Source: Gammaproteobacteria bacterium (GTDB lineage: Bacteria; Pseudomonadota; Gammaproteobacteria; Tenderiales; Tenderiaceae). Taken from it: a stretch of 48,652 nt of DNA. A program made the position numbers and the translations under genes. Numbering within the stretch: position 1 is the first letter of the stretch; the number at the start of each line of letters is the position of its first letter. This document shows, piece after piece, positions 1 through 6,730 of the stretch. A model generated the notes under the pieces. It made no database searches. It saw only the letters and a list, made by a program, of their open reading frames with translations, and had not been told where the DNA came from. The stretch covers positions 1 to 48,652 of the forward strand of contig JACQEP010000007.1 in the NCBI GenBank assembly GCA_016200485.1, written 5' to 3'.

Positions 1-148
1 GGCGAATAGGGCGGGAGGCCAATCTACAGCACAGGCTCTGGTTAAAAACCAGTCCTCAGGAGCGGACGGCCTTCCCGGTGAAGCGTGTAATCTTACTTAA
101 CCTCCTCAACAACATTTTCATTAAAATCGATCATACAAGGAGCGGCGT

Positions 149-1399
149 ATGACAACCGCGCACGCCTTGGAACAACATCTACTGGAACAGATCGTCACCC
201 GCGACAACCTTACCCGTGCATGGAAGCGCGTGAAGGCGAACAAGGGTGCGGCCGGTGCAGACGCGATCACCGTGAAGGATTTTCCGACATGGGCCCGTGA
301 GCATTGGCCGAACATCAAAGCCCAGTTATTGGCCGGTGACTATCAACCGACCGCGGTCCGCCGCGTATGGATACCCAAGCCCAACGGCGACAAACGCCCG
401 TTGGGCATTCCATGCATTGCGGATCGTGTCATCCAACAAGCCATCGCGCAAGTGCTAACACCGATCTACGAGCCGCTGTTCAGCGACCACAGTTACGGTT
501 TTCGACCCGGTCGAAACGCGCATCAAGCCGTCAGGCAAGTGCGCGAAGACATCCGCTCAGGGAATCGCATCGTGGTCGACATTGACCTGGCGGCATTCTT
601 CGACAGCGTCAACCATGACGTGCTGATGCGGTTGCTTGCAAAGCGCGTACGGGATAAACGTGTGTTGAAGCTGATCGGACGGTACTTGCGTGCAGGCATC
701 GTTATCGAAGGTGTGAAACATCCCACGCCACTCGGAGTCCCCCAGGGCGGACCACTTTCACCGTTGCTCGCCAACATTATGCTGCACGAACTGGACGTTT
801 ACCTGCAACAGCAGAACCGTTCGTTCGCACGCTACGCCGATGACTTTGTCATCTGCGTCAGAAGCGTGTCGGCAGCGCGGCGCGTGAAAGCCAACGTCAC
901 GCGGTTCCTCGAGAAGCGTCTAAAGTTGCGCATCAACGATGACAAGAGCCGAATCGTACCGAGCAAGCAGTTGGAGTTTCTCGGGTTTTGTTTCCGGGGA
1001 ACAAAGATTGCGTGGTGCGATAAGGCGCTTCTGCGTTTCAAGCATCGTGTTCGCCAACTCACCGGACGTTCGTGGGGCGTAAGCCTAAATTATCGCCACC
1101 GCGAACTTCGGCAATACATCACGGGTTGGATGAACTATTTTTCGCTATCGGAATACTACCGGCCGATCCCAGAACTCGATGAATGGTTACGGCGGCGCAT
1201 GCGGATCAGCCATCTGGTGAGTCTTGGTGTCAGCCTGAAGGAAGCGATCAAAACTGGCGTCAGCTCGAAAGGGCCCTACGCCATGTCGCGCACACCGATC
1301 ACGCAAATGGCGATGAACAATGAGTGGTTAAAAGCACAGGGCTTGGTGTCGATCAAAGACCAGTGGGTACGTTTTCATTATCCTATTTCAACCGCCTAG
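149..1399 (+). CDS. Group II intron reverse transcriptase/maturase
   Basis: The intron-encoded protein, 416 aa, which helps splicing and copies the intron RNA into DNA at the target. The reverse transcriptase palm is clear: VVDIDLAAFFDSV near residues 142-154 holds the first catalytic aspartate, GVPQGGPLSPLLANI lies at about 196-210, and YADD sits at 229-232. A maturase (GIIM) domain follows at about 315-355 with the pattern RELRQYITGWMNYF. There is no HNH endonuclease domain after it, which fits class C introns. The start ATG at 149 follows an AAGGAGCGG ribosome site at 137-145. The last codons (ACC GCC TAG) are also the first bases of domain V, so coding sequence and ribozyme overlap. All expected motifs are intact, so it may be active. 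Confidence 0.95.
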   Translation: MTTAHALEQHLLEQIVTRDNLTRAWKRVKANKGAAGADAITVKDFPTWAREHWPNIKAQLLAGDYQPTAVRRVWIPKPNGDKRPLGIPCIADRVIQQAIAQVLTPIYEPLFSDHSYGFRPGRNAHQAVRQVREDIRSGNRIVVDIDLAAFFDSVNHDVLMRLLAKRVRDKRVLKLIGRYLRAGIVIEGVKHPTPLGVPQGGPLSPLLANIMLHELDVYLQQQNRSFARYADDFVICVRSVSAARRVKANVTRFLEKRLKLRINDDKSRIVPSKQLEFLGFCFRGTKIAWCDKALLRFKHRVRQLTGRSWGVSLNYRHRELRQYITGWMNYFSLSEYYRPIPELDEWLRRRMRISHLVSLGVSLKEAIKTGVSSKGPYAMSRTPITQMAMNNEWLKAQGLVSIKDQWVRFHYPISTA

Positions 1400-1459
1400 T
1401 GCGGACCCGCATGCTAGGTGGTGTGGGGAGCGCCGGAGAAATACCGGCGCTTACCCGAT
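1391..1459 (+). ncRNA. Group II intron domains V and VI
   Basis: Bases 1391-1422 form a domain V fold: a 9-bp lower helix (ACCGCCTAG with CTAGGTGGT, one G-U pair), a two-base bulge TG on the 3' side, a 4-bp upper helix (TGCG with CGCA) and a four-base loop GACC. The CGC at the 5' side sits where the catalytic triad is expected. Bases 1423-1459 form domain VI with an AGCGCCGG/CCGGCGCT stem and flanking GGG/CCC pairing. The unpaired adenosine used for branching is probably in the 3' strand near 1453, but this was judged only by eye. Confidence 0.8.
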
Positions 1460-1466
1460 TAGACCT
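1460..1466 (-). other. attC core site remnant interrupted by the intron
   Basis: Directly after the intron the + strand reads TAGACCTCAC, and with the intron's last T it reads TTAGACCTCAC. The same 11 bases occur in inverted orientation at the other end of the cassette, at 1745-1755 on the - strand, as part of the core GTTAGAC. This is what is expected if the intron split the RYYYAAC core (GTCTAAC on the - strand) at the start of the cassette's attC site. The rest of attC would lie beyond the intron's 5' end, outside the window. Confidence 0.65.
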
Positions 1467-1738
1467 CACAGGTCCTCCACCTCAACGCGACCGAACTTAC
1501 CCGTGAGCGCCTCAACGAACAAGCCCAGAAACGCAAAGTATTCGCCAGCGCGCTCAGAGCGGACTCCCTCAGCGACTAACTCGCAGTCGAACGTGAACGG
1601 TGGTTGATCAGGCAAGTGGGAGAAGACGAAGAAATCGCCGCGGTCCTCCAGGACGGCGACGGTCGAAAGCTCGCGGAGGAAGGCGCGCACCTCGTCGGCG
1701 GACTGGTGTTTGAAGCGGAAGGACTGATGCAACCCCAT
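1466..1738 (-). CDS. Integron gene cassette ORF, unknown protein
   Basis: A 90-aa protein with no recognised family. It begins MGLHQSFRFKHQ and is acidic near its C-terminus. No signal peptide or membrane helix is visible. Its placement is that of a first integron cassette: the ATG lies 11 bases after the core site GTTAGAC (1750-1756, - strand). The stop codon lies directly before the attC core remnant, and it is read in the opposite direction to intI. No ribosome binding site is visible, which is common for cassettes with a very short leader. Expression would depend on a cassette promoter in attI or intI. Cassette proteins of this size are often toxin, antitoxin, immunity or acetyltransferase-like, but nothing here supports a choice. 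Confidence 0.7.
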   Translation of the reverse strand: MGLHQSFRFKHQSADEVRAFLRELSTVAVLEDRGDFFVFSHLPDQPPFTFDCELVAEGVRSERAGEYFAFLGLFVEALTGKFGRVEVEDL

Positions 1739-1749
1739 GTTTTCGTGAG

Positions 1750-1871
1750 GTCTAACTTAAAGTAGACATCCTAAAAGACGTATTGCAATACGTCAACGCG
1801 CATCCTAAACTGTATTCTTGGATTAATCGCATATTTGAAATCAATCAATTACTCTTTTTTAGTACATCCTA
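1750..1871 (-). other. attI: attI-like recombination site and intI leader
   Basis: The sequence between cassette and intI. The core GTCTAAC (1750-1756; GTTAGAC on the - strand) fits the GTTRRRY rule. With TAGAC at 1763-1767 it forms an imperfect inverted pair like the simple site of attI. Further toward intI there is a perfect 18-bp palindrome (1777-1794), and the octamer CATCCTAA occurs three times (1767-1774, 1801-1808, 1865-1872). Direct repeats in attI bind integrase in class 1 integrons, so these are candidate IntI sites. The assignment rests on position and core match and is inferred. Confidence 0.65.
1777..1794. repeat. Perfect 18-bp palindrome upstream of intI
   Basis: GACGTATTGCAATACGTC is a perfect dyad lying about 78 bases before the intI start and 20 bases from the attI core. 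It could be an operator for a dimeric regulator or a structural part of attI. It does not match the LexA box. Confidence 0.8.
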
Positions 1872-2855
1872 ATGCCAAAAATAAATACTTCTTCCCCGGC
1901 GCCGCGCTTGTTGGATCAGGTGACCGCCAAAATCCGTCTAAAACACTACAGTATTCGTACTGAGCAGGCGTATGTAGATTGGATTAGACGATACATTAAA
2001 TTTCATGGGGTACGCCACCCTTCTGAGATGGGGGCGCAGGAAGTGGAGCGGTTTCTGACGCATTTGGCGGTGGAGGGCAAGGTGGCGGCTTCGACACAGA
2101 ATCAGGCGAAGTCGGCGATATTGTTTTTGTACCGTGAGGTGCTGGGGCAAGAGTTGCCGTGGCTGGATAATGTAGAACAGGCTAAGGCGCCGAAGCGTTT
2201 GCCGGTGGTGTTGACGCGGGAGGAAGTGCATGGCGTGTTGTCGCGGCTGTCGGGCCATTATTGGCTGATGGGCAGTCTGCTTTACGGCGCGGGTTTGCGC
2301 TTGATGGAATGTGTGCGTTTGCGGGTGAAGGATGTTGATTTCGGCCAGCGGCAGATTCTGATTCGTGATGGCAAGGGTTTCAAGGATCGGGTGACGATGT
2401 TGCCGGAGGCGTTGAAGGTGCCGTTGCGTCAGCATCTTGAACAAGTGAAAGCGCAGCACGCGCAGGATTTGGCCAAGGGCGGTGGTGGCATCTATTTGCC
2501 ATACGCGCTGGAAAAGAAGTATCCGAACGCGGCGCGGGAATGGGCCTGGCAGTATATGTTTCCAGCGAGCGATGTTTCAGAAGATCCGCGTAGCGGTATT
2601 GTGCGGCGTCATCACATCAATGAACAAAATTTGCAGCGAGCGATGAAGCAGGCGGTGCGCGACGCAGGTTTGAGTAAGCCAGCGACCCCGCATACCTTGC
2701 GGCATTCATTTGCGACGCATTTGCTGCAAGGCGGTTATGATATTCGCACCGTTCAAGAGTTGTTGGGTCACGCAGATGTTTCAACGACGATGATTTATAC
2801 CCATGTGCTGAATCGCGGTGGCAAGGGAGTGTTGAGCCCGTTGGACGGATTGTGA
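1872..2855 (+). CDS. intI: Integron integrase IntI
   Basis: A tyrosine recombinase of 327 aa that inserts and excises gene cassettes at attI and attC sites. The N-terminal SAM-like DNA-binding domain covers about residues 14-98 and the catalytic domain about 110-320. Catalytic residues are R143 (in [12 protein letters not shown]), H274 and R277 (HTLRH), H300 (LLGHAD) and nucleophile Y309 (MIYTH). The IntI-specific extra segment is present at about 213-250, including [17 protein letters not shown] and [11 protein letters not shown], separating it from XerC/D. The frame is intact. It is transcribed away from the cassette, as in typical integrons, and stops 13 bases before mnmE. No clear LexA operator is seen. 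The start ATG is the one at the end of the third CATCCTAA repeat. Confidence 0.95.
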   Translation: MPKINTSSPAPRLLDQVTAKIRLKHYSIRTEQAYVDWIRRYIKFHGVRHPSEMGAQEVERFLTHLAVEGKVAASTQNQAKSAILFLYREVLGQELPWLDNVEQAKAPKRLPVVLTREEVHGVLSRLSGHYWLMGSLLYGAGLRLMECVRLRVKDVDFGQRQILIRDGKGFKDRVTMLPEALKVPLRQHLEQVKAQHAQDLAKGGGGIYLPYALEKKYPNAAREWAWQYMFPASDVSEDPRSGIVRRHHINEQNLQRAMKQAVRDAGLSKPATPHTLRHSFATHLLQGGYDIRTVQELLGHADVSTTMIYTHVLNRGGKGVLSPLDGL

Positions 2856-2868
2856 TCAGGGCGTTGCC

Positions 2869-4215
2869 ATGTCGTTAGTGATCGATACCATCGCTGCCAT
2901 TGCAACGCCGCCCGGCCGTGGCGGGGTCGGCATCGTGCGAGTCTCTGGCCCGCGCGCAAAAGTGATTGCGGAAGAAATGCTCGGCACTTGCCCGCCGCCA
3001 CGAGAAGCGAAATTATTACCCTTTAAAGATGCCGATGACAGCGCCATTGATTACGGCATTGCACTCTATTTTAAAGCGCCCCACTCCTACACCGGCGAAG
3101 ATGTGTTGGAATTGCAAGGCCACGGCGGGCCGGTGGTGATGGATTTGTTATTGCAGCGCACGCTGGTGCTGGGTGCGCGTCTGGCGCGGCCTGGCGAATT
3201 TTCAGAGCGCGCGTTTCTGAATGACAAGCTTGATCTGGCGCAGGCGGAAGCAATTGCCGATTTGATCGATGCGAGTTCAACGCAAGCGGCGCGTTCTGCG
3301 CTGCGTTCGTTGGAAGGTGAATTTTCGGCGCGAATTCATTCGCTGGTGGAGCAGCTGACGGAGGCGCGGATTTACGTTGAGGCGGCGATTGATTTCCCCG
3401 AAGAAGAAATCGATTTTCTGCAAGACAGTGATCTCTCGCAACGCATTGATGGCATCGTTAACGAAATGAATGCCGTGACGGCCGCGGCGCGACAGGGAAG
3501 TTTATTGCGCGAAGGCATGCATGTGGTGATTGCCGGGCAACCGAATGCGGGCAAGTCGTCATTGCTCAATTGCCTGGCTGGGCGTGAGGCGGCGATTGTG
3601 ACTGATATTCCCGGGACGACGCGTGATGTGTTGCGCCAGGAAATTGTGATCGACGGTTTGCCGTTACACATTATCGACACCGCAGGCTTGCGTGAATCCG
3701 AAGATGTGGTCGAGAAAATCGGTATCGCCCGCGCCTGGGACGAAATCAATCGCGCCGATCGCGTGTTGTTGGTGGTGGATGCGCGCCAGGGCGTAACGTC
3801 TGCCGACCGCGACATCCTCGCCCGCTTGCCGGAGCGGTTGCCGCTGACGGTGATTTATAACAAGGTGGATCTTGCGGGTACAGCGCCGAGTGAACGGCGC
3901 GGTGAGCTTGGCACTGAAATTTTGCTTTCAGCGTTAAGCGGTGCCGGCATTGAATTATTGCGCCAGCATTTAAAAGAAAGCATCGGCTATCAGGCCAGTG
4001 AAGGCAGCTTCATCGCCCGCCGCCGCCATCTGGATGCTTTGCAGCGGGCGCATACACATATCGAAACCGCCCGTACCCAACTACAACAGCGTGCCGGTGA
4101 ACTGCTGGCCGAAGAATTACGCCAGGCGCAGCAGGCGTTGAGCGAGATTACGGGGGAATTTAGTTCCGACGACCTCTTGGGGCGAATTTTTAGCAGTTTT
4201 TGTATTGGGAAGTGA
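2869..4215 (+). CDS. mnmE: tRNA uridine-5-carboxymethylaminomethyl modification GTPase MnmE
   Basis: MnmE works with MnmG to modify U34 in the wobble position of several tRNAs, using GTP and a folate carrier, in the cytoplasm. The protein has 448 aa, close to the usual 454. The N-terminal folate-binding domain covers about 1-118. The inserted G domain shows the P-loop GQPNAGKS (223-230), the IPGTTRD switch region (247-253), DTAG (270-273) and an NKVD specificity motif. The C-terminus ends in FCIGK, with the conserved cysteine. It follows intI by 13 bases and has only a weak ribosome site (CAGGGCG), so it may be read partly from intI or from a promoter inside intI. It is separated from mnmG by about 14.8 kb. 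Confidence 0.98.
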   Translation: MSLVIDTIAAIATPPGRGGVGIVRVSGPRAKVIAEEMLGTCPPPREAKLLPFKDADDSAIDYGIALYFKAPHSYTGEDVLELQGHGGPVVMDLLLQRTLVLGARLARPGEFSERAFLNDKLDLAQAEAIADLIDASSTQAARSALRSLEGEFSARIHSLVEQLTEARIYVEAAIDFPEEEIDFLQDSDLSQRIDGIVNEMNAVTAAARQGSLLREGMHVVIAGQPNAGKSSLLNCLAGREAAIVTDIPGTTRDVLRQEIVIDGLPLHIIDTAGLRESEDVVEKIGIARAWDEINRADRVLLVVDARQGVTSADRDILARLPERLPLTVIYNKVDLAGTAPSERRGELGTEILLSALSGAGIELLRQHLKESIGYQASEGSFIARRRHLDALQRAHTHIETARTQLQQRAGELLAEELRQAQQALSEITGEFSSDDLLGRIFSSFCIGK

Positions 4216-4296
4216 TAGTTTGCGGCCATTAGCAGCTTATTGGCAGAAATTAGCGTCAAATTCGACGAAATTCGCTAGCGATAAGTTTTAATCAAT

Positions 4297-4325
4297 ATTT
4301 ATCAATTTTAAAGAAGTTGATAAAT
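4297..4325. repeat. Inverted repeat downstream of mnmE
   Basis: Arms ATTTATCAA (4297-4305) and TTGATAAAT (4317-4325) with an 11-base loop. There is no T tract, so termination is uncertain. Confidence 0.55.
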
Positions 4326-4336
4326 GGCGCTCAAGT

Positions 4337-4371
4337 CTTGCAAATTGTAAATTCAATTGCCAATTTGCAAG
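4337..4371. repeat. Inverted repeat downstream of mnmE
   Basis: Arms CTTGCAAATTG (4337-4347) and CAATTTGCAAG (4361-4371) form an 11-bp stem with a 13-base loop. Function unknown. Confidence 0.6.
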
Positions 4372-4404
4372 GCAAGGAAAAAACAGAAAATTGATCATAG
4401 TGAT

Positions 4405-4433
4405 GTAGGGGCGGGTTTAAAACCCGCCCCTAC
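4405..4433. repeat. REP-like palindrome
   Basis: GTAGGGGCGGGTTT and its complement are separated by a single base, a 14-bp near-perfect hairpin between mnmE and a convergent gene. Related palindromes beginning GTAGGG occur at 14707-14734 and 36098-36127, which suggests a dispersed family. It may also act as a bidirectional terminator. Confidence 0.7.
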
Positions 4434-4443
4434 CGGAAAATCA

Positions 4444-4812
4444 TCATTTGTGCTTCATTGTGTCTTTACATCCTTGAGATAGATCGTCTTCATGGTCTTT
4501 CATGCACTTGAGCATGCGCCCCTCGCCCGGATCTACATCCTTGCATAATTTGGCGGCGTCATCTTTACAGGCCTCTTTTGCTTTTTCCATGTGTTCGTGC
4601 ATTTTCTTGCCCTTTTCTTTGCACGCAGGCGATAAATCGGCCTCATGTTCTTTCATGCATTTCATCATGCGGCCGTCACCGGGTTTGATATCGGCGCAGA
4701 GTTTTTTGGCATCTGCCTGGCAGGGCTTGTCTTCCTCGGCAAAGGTCATTTGTGACGTGCCAAAACCCAGCAATGCGATTGCCGATAAAAGGGCTAGTTT
4801 GTGCTTGAGCAT
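4444..4812 (-). CDS. Secreted Cys-rich repeat (GLG1/FGFR-type) protein
   Basis: A 122-aa protein with an N-terminal signal peptide (about residues 1-25, ending near TFA). Two copies of a cysteine-rich unit follow, each with the pattern LC.D..PG.GRM.KCM..H..DLS..C, at about 30-65 and 80-118. This matches the Cys-rich FGFR/GLG1 repeat family (PF00839) known from Golgi proteins and found in some bacterial secreted proteins. The region between repeats is rich in lysine, glutamate, histidine and methionine. It is probably periplasmic with disulfides, and the Met/His/Cys content would allow metal binding, which is inferred only. It stands alone and is read divergently from the NlpC/P60 gene with a 120-base gap. 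Confidence 0.75.
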   Translation of the reverse strand: MLKHKLALLSAIALLGFGTSQMTFAEEDKPCQADAKKLCADIKPGDGRMMKCMKEHEADLSPACKEKGKKMHEHMEKAKEACKDDAAKLCKDVDPGEGRMLKCMKDHEDDLSQGCKDTMKHK

Positions 4813-4920
4813 TTGTAGTTTTCCTAGTTGGTTGTGGGCAAAAGAGGTCGGTGTTCACGCCTAAGCTTGCCAGTATTGGGATGTTGTTGGCTAGGGGCCG
4901 CAAATTTCCTCGCATTTCAT

Positions 4921-4926
4921 TATAAT
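4921..4926 (+). promoter_or_regulatory. Consensus -10 box (TATAAT) next to the start codon
   Basis: TATAAT lies six bases before the ATG at 4933. If used, transcription would start at or near the start codon, giving a leaderless mRNA. No good -35 is seen 17 bases upstream, and no ribosome site lies before the ATG. Confidence 0.4.
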
Positions 4927-4932
4927 GCGCCT

Positions 4933-5502
4933 ATGAAATTCACAACGTTGGCCATTCAATCACCAAAACGCCGCGCAGGGCTGGTGCTGGTGCTGACCCT
5001 GCTTGCCGGTTGTGGCATCCTGCCTCCGTCGGAAGAGATGAGTCTGGATGAGCCGATGCCAGATGCGATGATCTCGGCCCCCTCTTCGATCTTGGTGCCG
5101 GAGCCAGTTATTTTGGCAATGGGGATGCTCGATGTACCGTATCGCAGGGGTGGTAATACACCAAAGGGCTTTGACTGCAGCGGCTTGGTGTATTACGTCT
5201 ATCGTCAATTGGGTGTGCAGGTGGGGCGTAGCGCGCAGGAACAATTCCGACAGGCGCAGCCGGTGACGGCGGATAATTTAAGACCGGGTGACCTGGTGTT
5301 TTATCGTTTGCGAACGAAGGCGGTGTCGCATGTTGGGATTTATGCCGGTGAAGGGCGCTTCATTCACGCGCCATCACATGGTAAGCGTGTAAGTTATGCG
5401 TTGATGGCGGAGCCGTATTGGCAAAAGCGTTTTGCCGGCGCGGGCCGCTACTCTTCAGCGGTGGCGTTTAATCACATGCTGCGACAGTGGCAGCCACTGT
5501 AA
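4933..5502 (+). CDS. NlpC/P60 family lipoprotein, peptidoglycan endopeptidase
   Basis: A 189-aa envelope enzyme of the NlpC/P60 cysteine peptidase family, relatives of which (MepS/Spr, NlpC) cut peptide bonds in peptidoglycan. A lipoprotein signal ends in LTLLAGC (acylated Cys27). The catalytic domain spans about 58-178, with nucleophile C82 in FDCSGLVYY, H133 in VSHVGIYAG and a third polar residue H145 in IHAPSHG. The start was placed at 4933, not at the longer upstream frame, because the lipoprotein signal begins there and a TATAAT box lies immediately before it. The gene is followed by a strong hairpin and stands apart from its neighbours. Confidence 0.9.
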   Translation: MKFTTLAIQSPKRRAGLVLVLTLLAGCGILPPSEEMSLDEPMPDAMISAPSSILVPEPVILAMGMLDVPYRRGGNTPKGFDCSGLVYYVYRQLGVQVGRSAQEQFRQAQPVTADNLRPGDLVFYRLRTKAVSHVGIYAGEGRFIHAPSHGKRVSYALMAEPYWQKRFAGAGRYSSAVAFNHMLRQWQPL

Positions 5503-5523
5503 ATTCCAATGAAAGTTAAATGA

Positions 5524-5542
5524 CCACCGGCAAAGCCGGTGG
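5524..5542 (+). terminator. Terminator-like hairpin after the NlpC/P60 gene
   Basis: CCACCGGC and GCCGGTGG form an 8-bp stem with an AAA loop, followed by CTTATT. The T tract is short. Confidence 0.6.
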
Positions 5543-5554
5543 CTTATTGGGTGA

Positions 5555-5569
5555 GCGCCTCAAAGGCGC
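5555..5569. repeat. Short GC hairpin
   Basis: GCGCCT and AGGCGC with a CAA loop, 12 bases after the terminator-like hairpin. The pair may form a tandem REP-like unit. Confidence 0.5.
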
Positions 5570-5612
5570 GTTAACACCGTGAGCCATCTAACGATGGCCC
5601 GCAACATAACGC

Positions 5613-5758
5613 TTTATCCCCTCCTCATGGTCATGAGGAGGGGTGCCCGCAGGGCGGGGCGGGGTGGTGTGCGTGACGAACCACACACCCGTGAACTTTT
5701 CACCCACCACCCCGTCGCTACGCGCCACCCCTCCTCCTAAAAAGGAGGAGGGGATAAA
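5613..5758. repeat. MITE-like cruciform repeat, 146 bp
   Basis: Outer arms TTTATCCCCTCCTC (5613-5626) and GAGGAGGGGATAAA (5745-5758) are perfect complements. Each arm also begins its own hairpin: 5618-5643 (12-bp stem, GT loop) and 5729-5753 (11-bp stem). Inner segments GGGGTGGT near 5670 and ACCACCCC near 5706 pair as well. The whole can fold into a three- or four-way structure. Open frames on both strands through it are by-products of this symmetry. It has no transposase and no relation to the flanking genes. Confidence 0.75.
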
Positions 5759-5867
5759 CCAATACGTCGACCGCCGCACCGGTCAAACTTTTATGAGCCC
5801 TCCGGCAAAGCCGAGGTTTACCTTTAGTTAATTAATCCGTAAGGGTGATTTCATGAATCACCCCGGT

Positions 5868-6170
5868 TTATTCATCCTCTTCTTCAAGATCATCCTCGGC
5901 ATATTTGCGCATTGCTGCCAGTTCCGCAGGATTTAAATGTTTGCGTTGGCAGGCGGCGAGCTGCTCCGGATCGCGAATAATGCTGCCGACCTTGTGAATC
6001 CAGGCTTCGAGCTGGGCATCGCGATAGCTGTAGTCATTGAACGTGAAATTCAGCCAGCCATAACCATCGCGGGCGGCAAAAATTTCGGGGGCCATGTCGA
6101 TGGGAAACACCTTTCGCACATGGTTTTCCATGGCTTCGGTGGCCAACGGGCGCTGCGGTTTGTCGCTCAT
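5868..6170 (-). CDS. Small acidic hypothetical protein
   Basis: A 100-aa protein not recognised. It starts MSDKPQRPLATEAMENHV, has a central segment with many aromatic residues (DGYGWLNFTFNDYSYRD) and ends in a strongly acidic tail (DDLEEEDE). No signal peptide or membrane helix is visible, so it is probably cytoplasmic. It is read divergently from the phosphoesterase gene with an 83-base gap. Length and composition suggest a genuine gene and not chance reading, but there is no functional clue. Confidence 0.6.
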   Translation of the reverse strand: MSDKPQRPLATEAMENHVRKVFPIDMAPEIFAARDGYGWLNFTFNDYSYRDAQLEAWIHKVGSIIRDPEQLAACQRKHLNPAELAAMRKYAEDDLEEEDE

Positions 6171-6253
6171 GCTGAGTTCCTTGAACTTTAAAGACAGTAA
6201 TCGTTATAGTTAGCGGACTCTAATATCTAATAATTAGGCCTGCTCTCGTCTTT

Positions 6254-6721
6254 ATGTCAATGAAAATCGGCATTATCAGTGATACCCATGGGCTGATCCG
6301 GCCGGAGGCGAAGCAGGCATTGGCCGGCTGCGCCGCGATTTTGCATGCCGGCGATATTGGTGAAGAGTCGGTGCTGGCGGAGCTTGAGGCCATCGCGCCC
6401 ATGCATGCCGTGCGCGGCAACATCGATAGCGGCGCATGGGCGCGAAAATACCCGGCCACAGACCTGATCACCCTGGAAGGCCATCACTTCTATTTAATTC
6501 ACGATCTGGAAGAGCTGGATCTGGATCCTGTGGCGGCCGGCGTGGACGTGGTGATTAGCGGCCACTCCCATCGCCCGAAAATCGAGCTGCGCGCCGGCGT
6601 GTTGTATTGCAACCCGGGGAGTGCCGGACCGAGACGATGTTCATTACCGATCGGCGTGGCGCATATCTATCTGGCCGGGGGCAAGATGCGCGCTGAGTAT
6701 ATTGAGCTGGACGTTAGCTGA
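6254..6721 (+). CDS. YfcE/MJ0936-type metallophosphoesterase
   Basis: A 155-aa calcineurin-like phosphoesterase of the YfcE/MJ0936 family, which cleaves phosphodiesters with two metal ions. The metal-binding blocks are in order: DTH (SDTHGLIRPE, about residue 10), GD (LHAGDIGEES, about 33), GN (VRGNIDSG, about 56) and GHSH (VISGHSHRPK, about 95-98). The closing NPGSAGPRR motif near 119-127 is typical of this family. Full length, cytoplasmic. The physiological substrate is not known from sequence. Either ATG at 6254 or ATG at 6260 could start it, and neither has a clear ribosome site. Confidence 0.9.
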   Translation: MSMKIGIISDTHGLIRPEAKQALAGCAAILHAGDIGEESVLAELEAIAPMHAVRGNIDSGAWARKYPATDLITLEGHHFYLIHDLEELDLDPVAAGVDVVISGHSHRPKIELRAGVLYCNPGSAGPRRCSLPIGVAHIYLAGGKMRAEYIELDVS

Positions 6722-6730
6722 AGCGATATT

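Larger units (their letters stand above)
1..1459 (+). mobile_element. Group II intron, class C type, 5' end outside window
   Basis: A retroelement made of a ribozyme RNA with a reverse transcriptase gene inside it. The 3' half is present: RNA upstream of the ORF (1-148), the ORF (149-1399), a 32-nt domain V (1391-1422) and domain VI (about 1423-1459). Upstream RNA folds plausibly: GGGAGGCC at 13-20 pairs with 68-76, and CTGGTT/AACCAG form a hairpin at 38-52. The 3' terminus is placed at ...GAT (1459) because group II introns usually end in AY and the following bases restore an integron core site. Domain I and the 5' splice site lie before position 1. Class C is inferred from the CGC triad in domain V and the short ORF without an endonuclease domain. 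Its orientation, opposite to the adjacent cassette, matches group IIC-attC introns. Confidence 0.85.

Noticed and set aside
1805-1822. LexA (SOS) box before intI
   Set aside because: Only a CTGT half-site is present at 1810-1813; no ACAG partner lies at the required distance.
5588-5831. Two small genes in the 5.6-5.8 kb region
   Set aside because: Both frames run through the palindromic repeat and are products of its symmetry.
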